Origin: Setoptus koraiensis
Taxonomy: Eukaryota; Arthropoda
Length of the DNA: 64,000 bases
NCBI GenBank assembly: GCA_048013815.1
Contig: CM106586.1
Span: forward strand, 24,304,001 to 24,368,000
Direction of reading: 5' to 3'
The position numbers and the translations under genes are program-made. Position 1 is the first letter of the stretch. Each line of letters begins with the position of its first letter. Shown one piece after another: positions 32,982-46,454 of this stretch. The notes under the pieces were generated by a model. It saw only the letters and a program-made list of their open reading frames with translations. It had not been told where the DNA came from and searched no databases.

Positions 32982-33185
32982 CCTGCGCATCCCCCCTGCG
33001 TGATTACATAATATGCGCAGAGTATGGTGAGCAGCCTGCTCGTGGCACATTTACATTTACTGTGCGCGACTGGCGACGGGCGACAAGCAGCTTTCAGCTA
33101 TCGACAACGAATATCGCCACTCTTTGTTCTGTATCTAACAGTATAGCGAAGTTGTTATACTATACAGCTGCCCCATGCAAACAGT

Positions 33186-33207
33186 TGACTCAACTGACTC
33201 AGTTGAG
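33186..33207. promoter_or_regulatory. Paired AP-1 sites in a palindrome
   Basis: TGACTCA occurs at 33186-33192 and 33195-33201. The second copy is the centre of an odd palindrome with perfect 9-bp arms (33189-33207). AP-1 (Jun/Fos) binding is inferred from the consensus only. Confidence 0.4.
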
Positions 33208-33622
33208 CCATGATATAGCTGCTCTTCTTATGCTCTATGCAATGTCCATCAGTTGTTTGTCTATTGCACAATATGAGATGTCGGGCATGAGATAGCGGTG
33301 AAGAGAAGAGAGGAGCCTCTATCAGCAGTATGGGTGGTACCATTGTTGTTTGTCGGAAGGGGGACGGGAGCGAGGTAGGGGGCGGTGTTGTTACGGCGGA
33401 TCTGTGGCAAAATGGGTAGTCGGCATTGGAGAAACGGCTCGACGAGTTCAAGAGATTTGCAGGAGAATTGGAACTACTGGTGGTAACTGGTTTAGTTTGG
33501 GTCCCAATAACTGAACTTATCGAAGTAAAGTTGAGTGTGTTGAATGAATTGAAATAAGCACAAATGCTTAGTACAGAAACAAGAGAATAGCATCGAATTA
33601 TGCAACCTTTTCCGCCATTGTG

Positions 33623-33634
33623 GCCGCCATCTTG
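33623..33634. promoter_or_regulatory. YY1/Pho-like motif
   Basis: GCCGCCATCTTG, the complement of the AAGATGGCGGC consensus, preceded at 33611 by a second CCGCCATTG half-match. Such motifs are common near transcription starts. Confidence 0.35.
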
Positions 33635-34033
33635 TGTGTAGAGAACTAGACTGATTTTCGTTTTGTTGCTTTTATATATACATGTACAAACGAATATATA
33701 AGTTGCGCGTAATAGTATTGTCGTAGTTCATTCACATTGCCGACGGGCGCGTTACATAATGCACAAATATTGGTGTATAAACAACAAACACACTATAGTA
33801 TATGTTATGTAATGTGCTTCGTGTATTCTCTGTTAGTGGCAATGCGCCATTGTGAATGATTTGTGATTGGTATGCCTTTTCTGATAGTAGTGGTAGTAGC
33901 ATACATGTAATGTAAAGCATGCAATAAAACGATGTGCCCAATTCCCTGATAGTGTCAATAACACTGGCACCTCTTCCTGGATAATCGTGTGATCAGGATG
34001 TTATGTGATGCATGTATGACGATGAAGAGACGG

Positions 34034-34058
34034 GGAGAGAGAGAGAGAGAGAGAGAGC
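34034..34058. repeat. (GA)n microsatellite
   Basis: About 12 GA units. A similar short GA array lies at about 35395-35410. Confidence 0.9.
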
Positions 34059-34804
34059 GAATCACTTCTGCATGGCAAGGTTAAGTGAAACTACAAAATG
34101 GTGAGCCCATTTTCGTGATGATTAGAGTACAAACATGTGTGAGTTAAATTTAGTTAGCCGAATGCAGTGTCAGCCAATAGGAAGCGAAAGCTTATCTAGC
34201 ACATTGATTGTTGTTGTTATTATTATATAATTTAATATTGTGTCACACTACAACTTTTATCATCGTCAACCACCACTATTTATATAATGTCAAACTTTAT
34301 CATTGTTGTTATTATTTTTCTCTCCGGTGGTTTAAATGTACGCTTCACATTTTCATTGATACTGCGACAATAGGGAGAGAGTTCACTAACATCATTACGT
34401 AAAACTCGTCATAATCGTCACGATCGTCATAATTGCGCTGGTATCACTCACTTATACTCGCTAAACGCAGTGTGAATTGAAATTGGTGCTAAAATACACA
34501 ATGTAGATGTAAATGTAAATGAACTATCACATATGAGAGAGGGCCTACATGAGATAATGATCAAGATGGGTTGAATGAGCGCTTGATTGCAATCTAAAAT
34601 AGATTCCGAGCAAAAACAACAACGAGCTAGCAATATCGACCGATTGAGCTGACATTTGATTGATAGGAAGTTGTGCTAGCCATATCACCCTGTCTAGTCA
34701 TTTGGTTATTATTGTTGTTGCTGGTGGCACTGTTGAAATCATTGGCCGTATGGAGAGAAAACACAGTTGGAGAATATCCACCAATCTAGTGTTTGAAACC
34801 ATCG

Positions 34805-34806
<2 letters not shown>

Positions 34807-34862
<56 letters not shown>
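34807..34862. repeat. (CT)n microsatellite
   Basis: About 28 pure CT units. Confidence 0.95.
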
Positions 34863-34864
<2 letters not shown>

Positions 34865-35099
34865 GTCCACCGATTAGATTAACACTGTACGCACTTGCGC
34901 GGCACCGATAGCCTCCAATAGAGGCAACCTGTGATGCGGCAACAGGTGATTACTGTGAGAGTTTATACAAATTGCATGCCATAACTTACTATGTATAGGC
35001 ACTCACATATGCACACTGAACCAATGGTGTATCAGACTGGAGTGCCGGGCAAACCTGTGGCGTTTGAACAAATGCAGCAAAGTACACAGTATATGCTGT

Positions 35100-35103
<4 letters not shown>

Positions 35104-35146
<43 letters not shown>
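35104..35146. repeat. (AT)n microsatellite
   Basis: About 21 AT units. Confidence 0.95.
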
Positions 35147-35148
<2 letters not shown>

Positions 35149-36596
35149 TATACAGGCGCCTACGCTAGAGAGTCGGATACAACGAAGCCGAAAGTTACTA
35201 GGGTCAGCCATTGTCTTGTCGCGCACTTTTGATTGATTCTTATAATGATGTGTACTTGTTCTTCGTTCGCCACCAACACCACTACCGCCATAACTGCGGA
35301 CTACGACAACAACAGCAACAACATTCTCTGGCATCTACTTCTATCTACAACAAACTGCCTTTCAGTATGTTAGATTAGTCGCCACAGTGGAAGAGAGAGA
35401 GAGAGAGAGAGGGAGAATTGCAAGGTCATGTTCCAACATCCTTGTTGCTGCTTCACCTGTTATTACTTCTCCATGTTATTATTGTTGTTGCTGCGGCTGA
35501 CGGTGTTGCTACACCAACAACAAGTCTCTCTTCAGCCAATTGTGATACAACATGAGCATTTTGTGGGGAATAAGAAGACGAGAGTAAGCAACGTAACAGG
35601 TACACTAATAGCGCCTATCAGCGCAACTGCGCCGGTTGCACTGGTCACTCAACTACAATTCCAGGATTAAAGTTAGCCATTCTCAGCGGCTGCAACTGCA
35701 GCCATATTATGCGAGTGCCATTGTATATACATACAAACATTTGGAAATATATTGATGGTGGCCAATGGTGGACAATCAAGTTTATAACATAAAGCTATTT
35801 AAATAGGTCTCGCTATTTAACGATCATCGGTCGTTATATAAGCTTGGTGCTGCTGGTGCTGCTGCTACCGCTGCTATTCCTAGATAGAATAGCTTACAGG
35901 TGCATTCGATCAGGCAAATGATGCGCTGGTTATAGGAAGAAGAGAAAAAAGTAGATTGGAGATGGTCAATTGTAAAGTTACATAATCAATTGTGTGTGCG
36001 CAACCACTAGCCATCACACTGTGTGAGCTACAGTTTGCACATCTGATTATATGGAAGTGCATCACAAGAATGTATGGCCGAAGTGCATGGTATAAGCACT
36101 AACTAGACTAGCGAATTGTCATGCTTGTTGAGACATCTCCCCACAACAGCAGCAGCAGCAACAACAACAACAACATTACTGCTAATTGCTCCCGATGGCA
36201 TTGCGGTTGTTGCTATAAGGAATTCGCAGGTAAGAGTTGTATACGGGAATGAAGGTGCATGCAGTATCTATCAGTGGTGTCAGCATTAGGCAGTGGTTGC
36301 TTCTATTTGTAGTTTGTCTGTTGGTTGGTTGGTCGGTCGGTTGTTTGGTCGGAATGCCAGCCAGTTTGCAGTCACAGTGATAGCCATAGTGATTCTCATA
36401 ACAACTAGCTCACTCACCTTGAACCTTGTCAGGCCAAAAACATCTCTCTTCCGAAGCAACCTTTCATATAGTTGATGCCAAGATACGGAGAGAGAGCGAT
36501 TTAGTTGTTGTCGATGCCCATCACCACTGGCACTGCACAGCACTAATGCCGCGTTGTTATGGTGATGCTGATGTGAATATGCTCATGTTGTTCATG

Positions 36597-36709
<113 letters not shown>

Positions 36710-37999
36710 CACAAGTACTAGCATTGCTTTCAATACGCAGTCTGCCAGTGTCGCAAACAAGTGATATAATGGTGGAAGAGATAAAACATAAAGGATCTTC
36801 CGCTCGTTATCCACGCGAACAACAATCCGAGCGAACTCTGTAGGGCGAGCTTGTGCACACGCGCATTCACGAGCAAAAGCACATCTAGACCGGCGGTCAT
36901 GATCTTGAACTCTCCTTGGCGCAAATTAATAATTGTATAGTATGTAGTATTGAGGCGCACAGCACAATATGCTCACTGCGCCGGCTCGTGGACATAGGCG
37001 ACAACAAGTCTAGTCTGTGCGAGTGTGTTTAGCCACATATCGCAAGATATGTCAATCGCTGCAATAGGCACAATTGTCAGATTATTGTGGCTGGCTGCAT
37101 TAATGTCGTCATACCACAACTATTATTGCATCTCATCGAAGTAAACAGATGATAATCAAGTTAAACGCCTATGTGTGCTGCTGTGAGTGTGAATCGAATA
37201 GCAGCCGATTCGGCGGCTCATTGTGAAATGCATAAAGTTAGTTATATAGTTAGCTAGTTAATCAAGGATACGCATATGCACAACTGCAATAATACCACTG
37301 CTGGCTGATATTATTATTACCATACTGGCGCAACAACAATTGCTGAGGACATTGACCATGAACCCCCGAAGTATCGTCTAGTAGTAGTAGCAGCAGTAGT
37401 AGTGGTGGTTGCAGTGGTAGAGGCAGCAGCAGCAGCAGCAGTTGTGGCTGTGGTTGTTGCTGTAGTGAAGTTGCGACGATGCACACAAGTTATGTAACTT
37501 GAAATTGCCAACACACGCACACAAACAACTGCAGTATATTGACGAGTCAAAGAACCCTTTCGCTATTGTTGGTCTGACCAACCTTCGGAGCGCCAAATTC
37601 GAATGGATCTTAAACAACAATTGTTTGGGACAGATCTTCGTTTCCGTTTCCACTATACTACAATAACTCACTTGTAACTACTCACTTGTAACAACCAATT
37701 GGCAGTTATTATTATTCTCTTACTTGGGGACCATTTAACACTCCTCTCTTGTGCTAGTATCCGACCAGAGTATCTCGTTTATATATTCTCTTATATATCT
37801 CTCTTCCTCTGTGAGTTGGATTTGTGTAGCTGCATGGTTAGAATCACCTTTGATTTCAATCTAAATTTAAAATAACTCAATTGGCCATGAACTTGGCCAA
37901 GGCTGATCCAACTTGAAGCATCAGCCCGATGAAAAGCTCAGGAGGAAAAAAGTTGATTTGTGAGCAACTTTTGTTATTGCCATGCCACATTACTAGTCA

Positions 38000-38071
38000 C
38001 CACTCACCACTCTCCACTCTCCACTTGCCACTCTCCACTTGCCACTCTCCACTTGCCACTTGCCATTCGCC
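38000..38071. repeat. 14-bp minisatellite
   Basis: Tandem CACTCTCCACTTGC units, about four to five copies with degenerate ends. Confidence 0.85.
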
Positions 38072-39583
38072 ACAGTCCAGTCAATGGATTGTGTTCGACA
38101 GACACAGTGTGAGAGAGAGAGAAAATTGCCAAGCCAAAGTGTGCGCCATAATCACAAATGAGCAGCCTCAACTAAATCAAGCGTTTCTCTTCATTATAGC
38201 ATAGAAGCCCTCGCTCTCTGCCATCTATATTGTCCACCAACTCGCTGGACCAACTTTGGCTGACAAACTTGAGTCTAAAACTGCGAAAATAAACAAGCAA
38301 CGGATAAGAAGGCTGGCGCGTTGCCAACTATGCTGGTTCCCAAATCCATTATACAACATGTATTATCGCGCAGGCCATCTATTCAAATGATGATAATGTC
38401 TCAAAGCAGTAACAGCAATTATGGTAGAAGTAGTAGTAGTGGCCCTGGTATTAAACATGTGTGCCAATAACAATAATTTCTATACACAATTTTCATCAGT
38501 TTCATATCCTATATTCCTTGCGTCCACATCATACCGCCTTGAACGCTTCGCAGCGTTCTTCGATGGGCGCCATTCTGCCACTATCCTCCAATTGGTCATT
38601 GGCTAATGCCATCTGCTACCTTCCTCATTTAAGCGTTGGCCGCGCCCTCCTAGGGGGATCTATTGTTGTTCGCAAATATAAACAGTAATAGCCCCACATA
38701 GCACCATGTAACTAATGAAGCTATCTAGATTGTTCAGGCTATCACACAGTCAAGTTCAAGATAATCTAGCTAAGCGCTTGCATTAGCCTAACAAGGTGAC
38801 TATCAGACTACTCAGGCAACGCAGCCATTGCCTGATTTTATTCTGCTCATTATAGAATGCACAATATGTCCAAATGGCATTCGTATGATGCAATCGTCTT
38901 GAAGAGCACGTTCGATCTGGTAAAAATATTGAGGCGAATCTGCCAGTGAACAACTCACTTTTAGTATTTTAGTTTTTTTTTTTCACCCGACCTGTATATT
39001 TAGCAAACCATTTTCATAATGAGAAAATCCCTCTTATAAGCACAATATTCAATGCAAATAATGACGCTTCCTCCTATGATGATTCTCATCTACTTTGATA
39101 ATTTCTTACCTAACTCCTAGCGGCACTCTCTAAGCGTTGCCACTGTTATTACAGAATTCGAAGCAACTGCAACTCACTTGAATCGAGAATCATCTTTTAA
39201 AGAACAAAATGACGGCTAGCTTTTCATACTGTACAAACGATAATGTAAAAGTATCAAGTATTTAGCGGTCAAGTAAGCATGACAACAACTCTACCATTGT
39301 TAGCTGGCTCGAGATGTGGCATCATCAATTGACACGTACGAGCAGTCGAATGTTCAAGTAACGTCACTTCCACTGCAAACTAACTTTTTTTGTCACAAGT
39401 CACTTCGACTGTCTATAGGCGCACATAACATCTCATAATAACACTGATAATTAGTTGACGTAAAAGCTATACTGGCGCCATCTAAGACTATCTCGTAGCA
39501 TCCATCATGAAATAATCATCCGTGCTTCTGCCATTGCTCTGTCACTGCTATCACCAGAACTGGATGAAAAATATTATATCATA

Positions 39584-39916
39584 ATGGCTCGATATTCCAT
39601 CATTTTTATTCAATTGTTTTCTTGTTGTTTGTATGAGTCGGTGTTGCATAGATGTCAAAGTTCATACTATTGTACAAAAAAAAAACGTGTCTCTATAGAG
39701 CTTCCTAACCCTTTTCAATCCAAACAACAACAGAAATTGATTAGGTCGCAATACCTATCCGTCTTTCAATATTCTCAAACTGATGAAATAACAGTTTCAT
39801 TTTATGCAGCTGTTTCTATGTTTATTAGGGTCAAGTTAAAGAGCCAATTAGAGATGTTGAAATTTGCTCCGTTAGGCACGTACCATTATATTTTGAGCAG
39901 AAGTAACTGTTTATGA
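39584..39916 (+). other. Unrecognised 110-codon ORF
   Basis: Begins at a true ATG with a hydrophobic, Cys-containing N-terminal segment (residues 5-16) that could act as a signal peptide. The rest is basic and Ser/Gln-rich. I recognise no domain, and no splice-site or promoter support is evident. A chance frame in AT-rich DNA is equally possible. Confidence 0.2.
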
Positions 39917-40933
39917 TTGCCATATAGCACTGCATATAGGCACGTTGCGTCTGGTCAAAAAGCCGTCAGCGTATAAAATTGATTCCTCTATGTGATGGCT
40001 CTTTCTATTGTGCTGACTGAGACATAAATTAGTCTAGCCAGCAATCAATTGCCCGGGTGTCTACTTTCCAAAAATATCTTTCATTCTGAACACATATCTC
40101 TCTAACGATCGAACTAATCAAAGGGATTACCCGATTATATTCAATACTACAGAATAAAATACGACACAAAAATTGCCTCTATTGGGTTATTCCCCCCCCC
40201 CTTATTTATTGATTCAGCTTGGAGAGGTTATTACGATCCAATGTAGTCCCTTTCGATCATAAGACAATGACAAAATACATTAAGGCAAGTATAATAGCGT
40301 GCCTAGCTATGTGCCTCAGTATTACTCGTGGGGAGGGGGTAAAGTTCAAGTTGAAGTTCATGGCAAGCTAGATTGAATAGCTAGTGCGTGATGACATGTT
40401 AATGATACATAGAAGAGGGGCAGTGCCTATGTCATTCAACTACTTTGATTCCGTGAACCGATCGTAAAAACAAAACAAAAAAGAAAGTGAGGGCACAATT
40501 GTTTGCTGAACAACAGCAAGTAGTATCTTGTATGCGGCTGTATAGTATAGTATTCATACGTCACAGAATATAATGATTTGTATGTTGAAGCAACTTTCAT
40601 TTGAAGCACGTCCTATCCAGTGTCCTCTGGCAGTTCTCTTTGGACGAGTTCAACGTGCTCATCTCTCGAAGCACCTAACGTGCGCCTATTCGTGTTCGCC
40701 TCTTTGAGATGACTCATTCCCTATACCATTGCACCTTGTTGTCTATATAGTCACACCAAACGCACATGCCAGGGCCCCAACAACAAGCTCACACACAAAA
40801 ACACATTTGTATCACAGTGACAGTAGCCTCTCTAGCTACATAGAGCAACACTGGAGTCTCTCGGCGGGCGCTTCTCGGATATCTACATCGGATGTAGAGA
40901 GCTGCGTGTTAATATTGTGTCTCTGTTGCGGTT

Positions 40934-40980
<47 letters not shown>
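40934..40980. repeat. (TTGCCG)n hexanucleotide array
   Basis: Nearly eight TTGCCG units followed by TTGCTG and TTATTG derivatives. Read in frame it gives Cys-Arg or Leu-Pro dipeptides, but no gene is evident. Confidence 0.9.
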
Positions 40981-42186
40981 TGTTGCTGTTGTTATTGTTG
41001 TTACTTCTAAAGTCGTTTCAACTCCGCAACGTCACTATAGGCCGACTATATGTACCAGGCAGGCACTCTAATGGTGCACATATCGTTGTTGCTTGCGCCT
41101 CCCCAGCGGCGGAGGTCATTCGCCTTGTTTGGTCAATGACCCTTGTAGTACTTGGTGCGCTCTGGGCTATATACACCGTGTGGAATTTTGTCAATACTTG
41201 GGGCTGCAGTTCGAGAAAAAGACGCGAGGGGCGCTCGCATCAACTCGAAATGGATCAAAAAGCTTGAGCTGTCTCGATAAATGTTACGTTTCTTCTTTTT
41301 TTTTCTTGTCTATTTGTTTTTCGATCACTCATACAACATACAAGTACGAAAAGCGTCCTCAAACGGCTCTTTCTTGAACTTCAATCACAAGTATTGGCAA
41401 AATTTCATACCAAACTAGATGCTTACGTAACTATATTTCGATGCAAACAACAGACCTCGTACTCACGCCAATGATAAAGCTACTGCGAATGGCGCCTAGC
41501 ACCCAATGTATCTATATATATCGTATGTATATCTTATTGTTGTATATATGAGTTCAAATTGTCTTATATGTTCTGCATACCAAGATAACTGCGATTACTT
41601 TAATTCTTTTTGTTGACTATCAGTGTTTCATGTTTACTGATTCGCATAATCTCCACACTGAACATCATGACAGTTACTTGAAAGGGTTAAATGCACACAC
41701 GGTACGCATAATTCTTGTCAAGACGTTTGTATGTATCAGGCGCAACGTAGGTGGCGACACCCAACGCGCGAGAAGTTTACTTAGACAAAGAGAGAAGGAG
41801 AGTTGGTCAAATCAATTGGTTTCCCGTCGGAAGCATAACATGTCTCGCTGCTCCAGTAAGCAACTGAATAATTCTTCGACTATTTGTCTGACTTCCAGCA
41901 GAAAAGTTTTACGGAGCTTGACGGAAACCAAACACCATGTGAAAGCGAGACAGCCTGATATACTTGTAAATCTGGCTGTTGTATAGGCTCTCGAGATTAG
42001 GTGAGAGCTTTTTTAACTTGTTAAAATTTCAACGTTCTATAGAACATTGAGAATATGCTGAAACTTTTGGTTATTGTAGCACCTTTAATGGTCAAATTAG
42101 TATAAGGAAATGTTCTTGGAATTGCACCAATAGCAATATCCATCAACAAATATTATCCAATCAAGTTTGTAGGTTCTCACATGTAA

Positions 42187-42483
42187 TTGATCGACAATAT
42201 TTCGAGCACATACGGATTTATTGAAGTCAAATTGCAACTAAATAACTTTAGCACAAGTTTTCTTCACATCCTGTCAAGCCTTCTGTTCGATCGTACAATA
42301 CAATTGTATCAATCTTTTCCAATTGACAATAAAGTGCTTGTAGCAACTGTCCAGGTTCTCTTGCACACAATCACAGTAACTTATTCTGAAAAGTCTCCTC
42401 ACTTGTCAGAAGAGTCTCTTCTGAAGAGAATTATTTTCGAAATTGCCGCTCTTCCTATCAATCATGCTGCATCTTGGGGTTGA
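42187..42483 (+). other. Unrecognised 98-codon open frame before CCAR1
   Basis: Open from just after a TAA at 42184 to a TGA at 42481-42483. There is no ATG near its start, so it would have to be an internal exon or a remnant. The peptide is amphipathic and rich in Leu, Ile and Val, and looks helical. I cannot find a convincing donor at its end. About 300 nt lie between it and the CCAR1 start. Confidence 0.2.
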
Positions 42484-42792
42484 ATCTGGGCCAACTATAT
42501 CTGACCATAAATAAAATTTTCCATTAATGAATGAGGTATTTACAGACTGCTTCTATGCATAATATCTAATCCCCAGGGCTTATTTACGGTGAGTCCGAGA
42601 AATACTTGCATGACTATTAAATCTTGAAAATCATGTCCGCCATGCAGCACCTAGTTGAACAATCAGTTATGATCTGGACATTGAAATCAAACTAACACAA
42701 AAGATCATCGAAAATTTAATAACAACAATACAGCTAGAGTACTATTATTACTCCAACATAGAACATATCATTGGATTCTGCTGGAAATTAAT

Positions 42793-45700
42793 ATGAGCCC
42801 TCCAAATAGGAATCACCGTGTCCTTACCGGTCATGTCACTAAAACACTTGGAGAGGATGATAGTTACGGTTTCATTGATGAGGAGATATTCTTCCAACAA
42901 TGCAACGTAGAAAAAGGAAAAGCCAAAGTTAATGATAGAGTTTATGCTGAATGTCAGTATTCTGAAAGTTTACCGTTCAACTGGAGTGCTACCAGAGTGA
43001 AAATATTAAAACCATTAAATCAAACTAATTCACCAAATCATCCTAGTTCATCGGAATCTTTTGCCAACAACAATAAGATACCATCTTTATTAAATAATCA
43101 AGATAACAGAGATGCACCCACATTGAACAAAATGATGACTACCCCCATGCTCCCAGCAACCCAATCTCAACAACAATTTAGCACCCATCATCAAATTGGT
43201 GGGAGGCATGATGGCAGCGATCATCCTCAAGAGGCGCCCAAACAGCTACTGGCGCCGACTACAAACCCAGGAGAATTTTTCAATCCTGATATCAGAGGAG
43301 GTGTGGCACCATTTTTAGGTCAACCTTCAGACGGATACCAAAAATTTCAAGGCCACGATCCTTTACTGGGAGCTAACAACAAGCTAACGTATACATCACA
43401 GCCAGGCTCGGCCTTTGTAACCTCTCCATTTGTTCCATTCATAACTCCCACGGCATTGACACCGCAAGCCATTACCGGGGGTCATCACAAAAGCATGAAC
43501 CAAGATCAAGCTGGATCATCCAGAAGTCAGAATCAGGGTAGCTTCCAAAGTAAAAACAATCAGTCCAGATGGAATGATCGTGATGCGGATAGGAGTGCCG
43601 ATCGGAAAGTCAATAGTAATAACAATGACAATAGAAGAGACAAATCCAGAATAAACGACAATAATAATCGAGGCAACCGAGGTAACAGTGGTAATGGAGC
43701 TAACCGTGGCAACAATGGTAGCCGTGATTCAAACAACAATAAAAATAAGAATAGTACCAATATCAATGTCAACATTAGTAACAACAACAATACTAAAGGG
43801 GGCAATCGTAACAAAGATGATAGAGATCGACGAGTTGAAAACACCAAGAGACCAATTCGTGATGATACTAGCGCTCGACTATCTCCCGCGCCATCTGCTG
43901 CTGTGTCGACGACGAGCAACAGCTCAAGTCACAGTAAAAGCACTCGCAGGCGTTACGAACCTCTCAACATACCTAAAGGACCTTTGATGTCTGAACGGAT
44001 TAACACCTTTGATATTAAGCAACGCTACCCATCTTCCCTACATATACCGTCTGACTTGAAAGAAGTAGCTATAAATTCGAACTTTAGGTTCGACCTTACA
44101 TCTATACCGAAACCGATTTGCTTTAAGATAGAAGTTTCTAATAAACAATGTGAGGATCTAACAGACAAACAAATTAACTCACAGCCAGATGTGTCGATGC
44201 AATCCTCATCTGTGAAAGCATTAAATCAAACCCCATCACAAGAAATCAAACTGATGCACAAATATGGAGTTAAGGTGATTCTTATTTCTGTACCCACGAT
44301 GGAAGACATTTATAAACGTTTGTTCGGACCAAATCTGGATTCATTCAGTTCCGATAGAAATCATGCGTCACATCTTTCTAGTACAATTTCTTTCTTGTGT
44401 ACCAAGAGTATCAGCGGAGGCTCATCATTGATAGGGGCAAAATTCGATCCTTCTCTCGATGGTTTCTTACCTAGCTCCTCATCTGTCCAGTCCCATAGGC
44501 CTAACCTCATAGGAACATGTATTCGCTGTGTTCGAGATCAAACAGGATTAGATTTGAGTCAATGCACGGAATGGGCTCATTTATGTACTTTTATTTACAA
44601 CCAGAAGAATGACTATTTTTCTGACTCTGCCAGTGTCGAGTACTCTTATATTTTCATGCCCGATGTTTGGAATCTTTTAACAACAGAATTCCAGAAAGAA
44701 TTTGGTACAATGAAAATTGTACCTGAAATCAAACCTGGAGACGTTGTTACTGACAAGGTCACTGAAGACTTTGCTACGAGTTGCGATAGTCAGACTGTCG
44801 CCGCAGTAAAAAAGGACGATACAACTCTTTCAAAAGAAGAGACACCCAATCAAGCCGAAGATTCTCACGTATCAACTGATGAGAGCAAAATCGACACATC
44901 AGATACATCTTTGAGTCAACTACCCACTACTCTAGATGAAAAAAATCAATTTGATCCAGATAGATTGGCAGAATTGAAGGTCTCAGATCTCAAGGCCGAA
45001 TTGGACCGTCGTAATATAAAATTCAAACATGGAATCAAAAAAGCTGAATTGATTGCCAAACTCAAAGAATCGATCGATTCAGAAGAAGTGAAAGAAAAAT
45101 CAGAGGATGAATTCAATCCCGGTGTACATCAATATGAAGAAGCAAGCCTTACTGAAAAGATCGATGAGACTCATAATGAAACTGCATTGCAACCAGAAGG
45201 AGCAGGAGGAGAAGACGCTCCAACAACTGCAGTAGATGAAAAATCGGATGAATCATCGGGGGTTAAAAGGAAGTTGGATGAATCATTTGAACAAACAGAG
45301 AAAGCCAGTAAAAAGCTGGAAATAGAAGATCAGGTTATTGATCAGCCTGTGAGCTTAGCACGTGGGGAATTGAAAGTTACACCCAAAGGGTTAACTACTC
45401 TAACAACAGTTTCATTGAATCAGGCTGCTGTTCTACCTCAAAAACACGATCAATTTGAATTTTCTGTTGCATCTAATATATTCAAGGATAGCTTGGTGCA
45501 GCATTTCAGTGAGTACATATTCACTGGTTTGGTTACAGATAAAACAGGGGACGGCTTCACCCCCTTAGACTCAGATGACAAGTCTTTCAAGAATCCTTCT
45601 AAACTAAATTCCGATGTAAAGCAGTTACCTTCCGATGGTTTTTCTTCAAGTAAAGACCTAGTTGATTTGCCTATCGACAGGTACATGAACATAGCTTTTA

Positions 45701-46360
45701 CTTTCTTTGACTCGACTCATATGGGATATATACTAGTTGATGACCTCAGCAAGATATTTCTCAACTCTGGATATTCTGTTAGCAAGAGAGCGTTACAAGC
45801 TATTTTAGGAGATGGCGAAAAATGCTACTACAAGTCGGTTCCAGACCCAAGTTGGACAGAAGCTTACAAGTTTCCGAAACAATTTTCTGAATACTCATTG
45901 AAAGAAAAATCAACCCGAAAGTCTATTGCCCATGATTCTTCAAACGATACAGTGGAGTTCAATGGTATTTACTATGACGTTGAAAAATTGATTCAGCAAT
46001 CAATAACATCAGAGAGAGTCAGAGTTAATATGTTTGAGAGGTTCAATAGAGCCATAACTAGATCAGATCAACAATCCGAAAACATACGCAAATTGGAAGC
46101 GAGCCAGAAATCATTATCTAATGCTATCAATATACAAAATGAGGAAATTTGCGAACTGAAGCGAGAAAAAGAACGTATCCGACAAAAGGTGAGTATATTT
46201 TTGATAATTGTTACGCGAAACTCTCCACATCGAAACGTTGTATCTATACTAATATACAAGTACGTTCTTCTTCAATTTTACCCTCCAGCATGATCGCTTA
46301 CGCAAGTGTATGGAGTCTTGTATTTCGTCATTTACTGATTTAATTAAACAGGATGATTGA
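42793..46360 (+). CDS. CCAR1: CCAR1-family cell cycle and apoptosis regulator
   Basis: Two coding exons, 42793-46188 and 46289-46360, giving 1155 residues. CCAR1 is a nuclear coactivator linked to Mediator, p53 and Wnt targets and to splicing. Domains in order are an S1-like/cold-shock unit (about 8-75: RVLTGHVTK, YGFIDEEIFFQ), a disordered Asn/Arg/Asp-rich segment (about 230-385), the family core with TFDIKQRYPSLHIPSD-type sequence and SPTMEDLY-like VPTMEDIYKRLFG near 490, a TAIRC-like IRCVRDQTGLDLSQCTEW near 577, a SAP motif (about 722-757), an EF-hand-like unit near 961-1000 (FTFFDSTHMGYIL), and a C-terminal coiled coil. The SAP motif favours CCAR1 over CCAR2. The vertebrate Gln-rich N-terminus is missing. 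The small last exon adds 23 residues and the stop, 94 nt from the stop of VIRMA on the other strand. Confidence 0.93.
46339..46348. terminator. Palindromic TTTAATTAAA at convergent gene ends
   Basis: Contains ATTAAA on both strands. It lies within the last codons of CCAR1 and 107 nt beyond the VIRMA stop, so it could serve as a poly(A) signal for VIRMA. A further minus-strand ATTAAA lies near 46402-46407. Confidence 0.35.
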
Positions 46361-46454
46361 GGCTACTCGAAGGATCGTAAGGTTTATAAATTAATGATGT
46401 TTTAATCTTAATCAAACCAGGAGTAACCAAGATATTAACATTGTGCTCATGTAA

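Noticed and set aside
37998-38071. Possible CRISPR-like repeat
   Set aside because: The 14-bp units are directly tandem without unique spacers, so this is a minisatellite in a eukaryotic genome.
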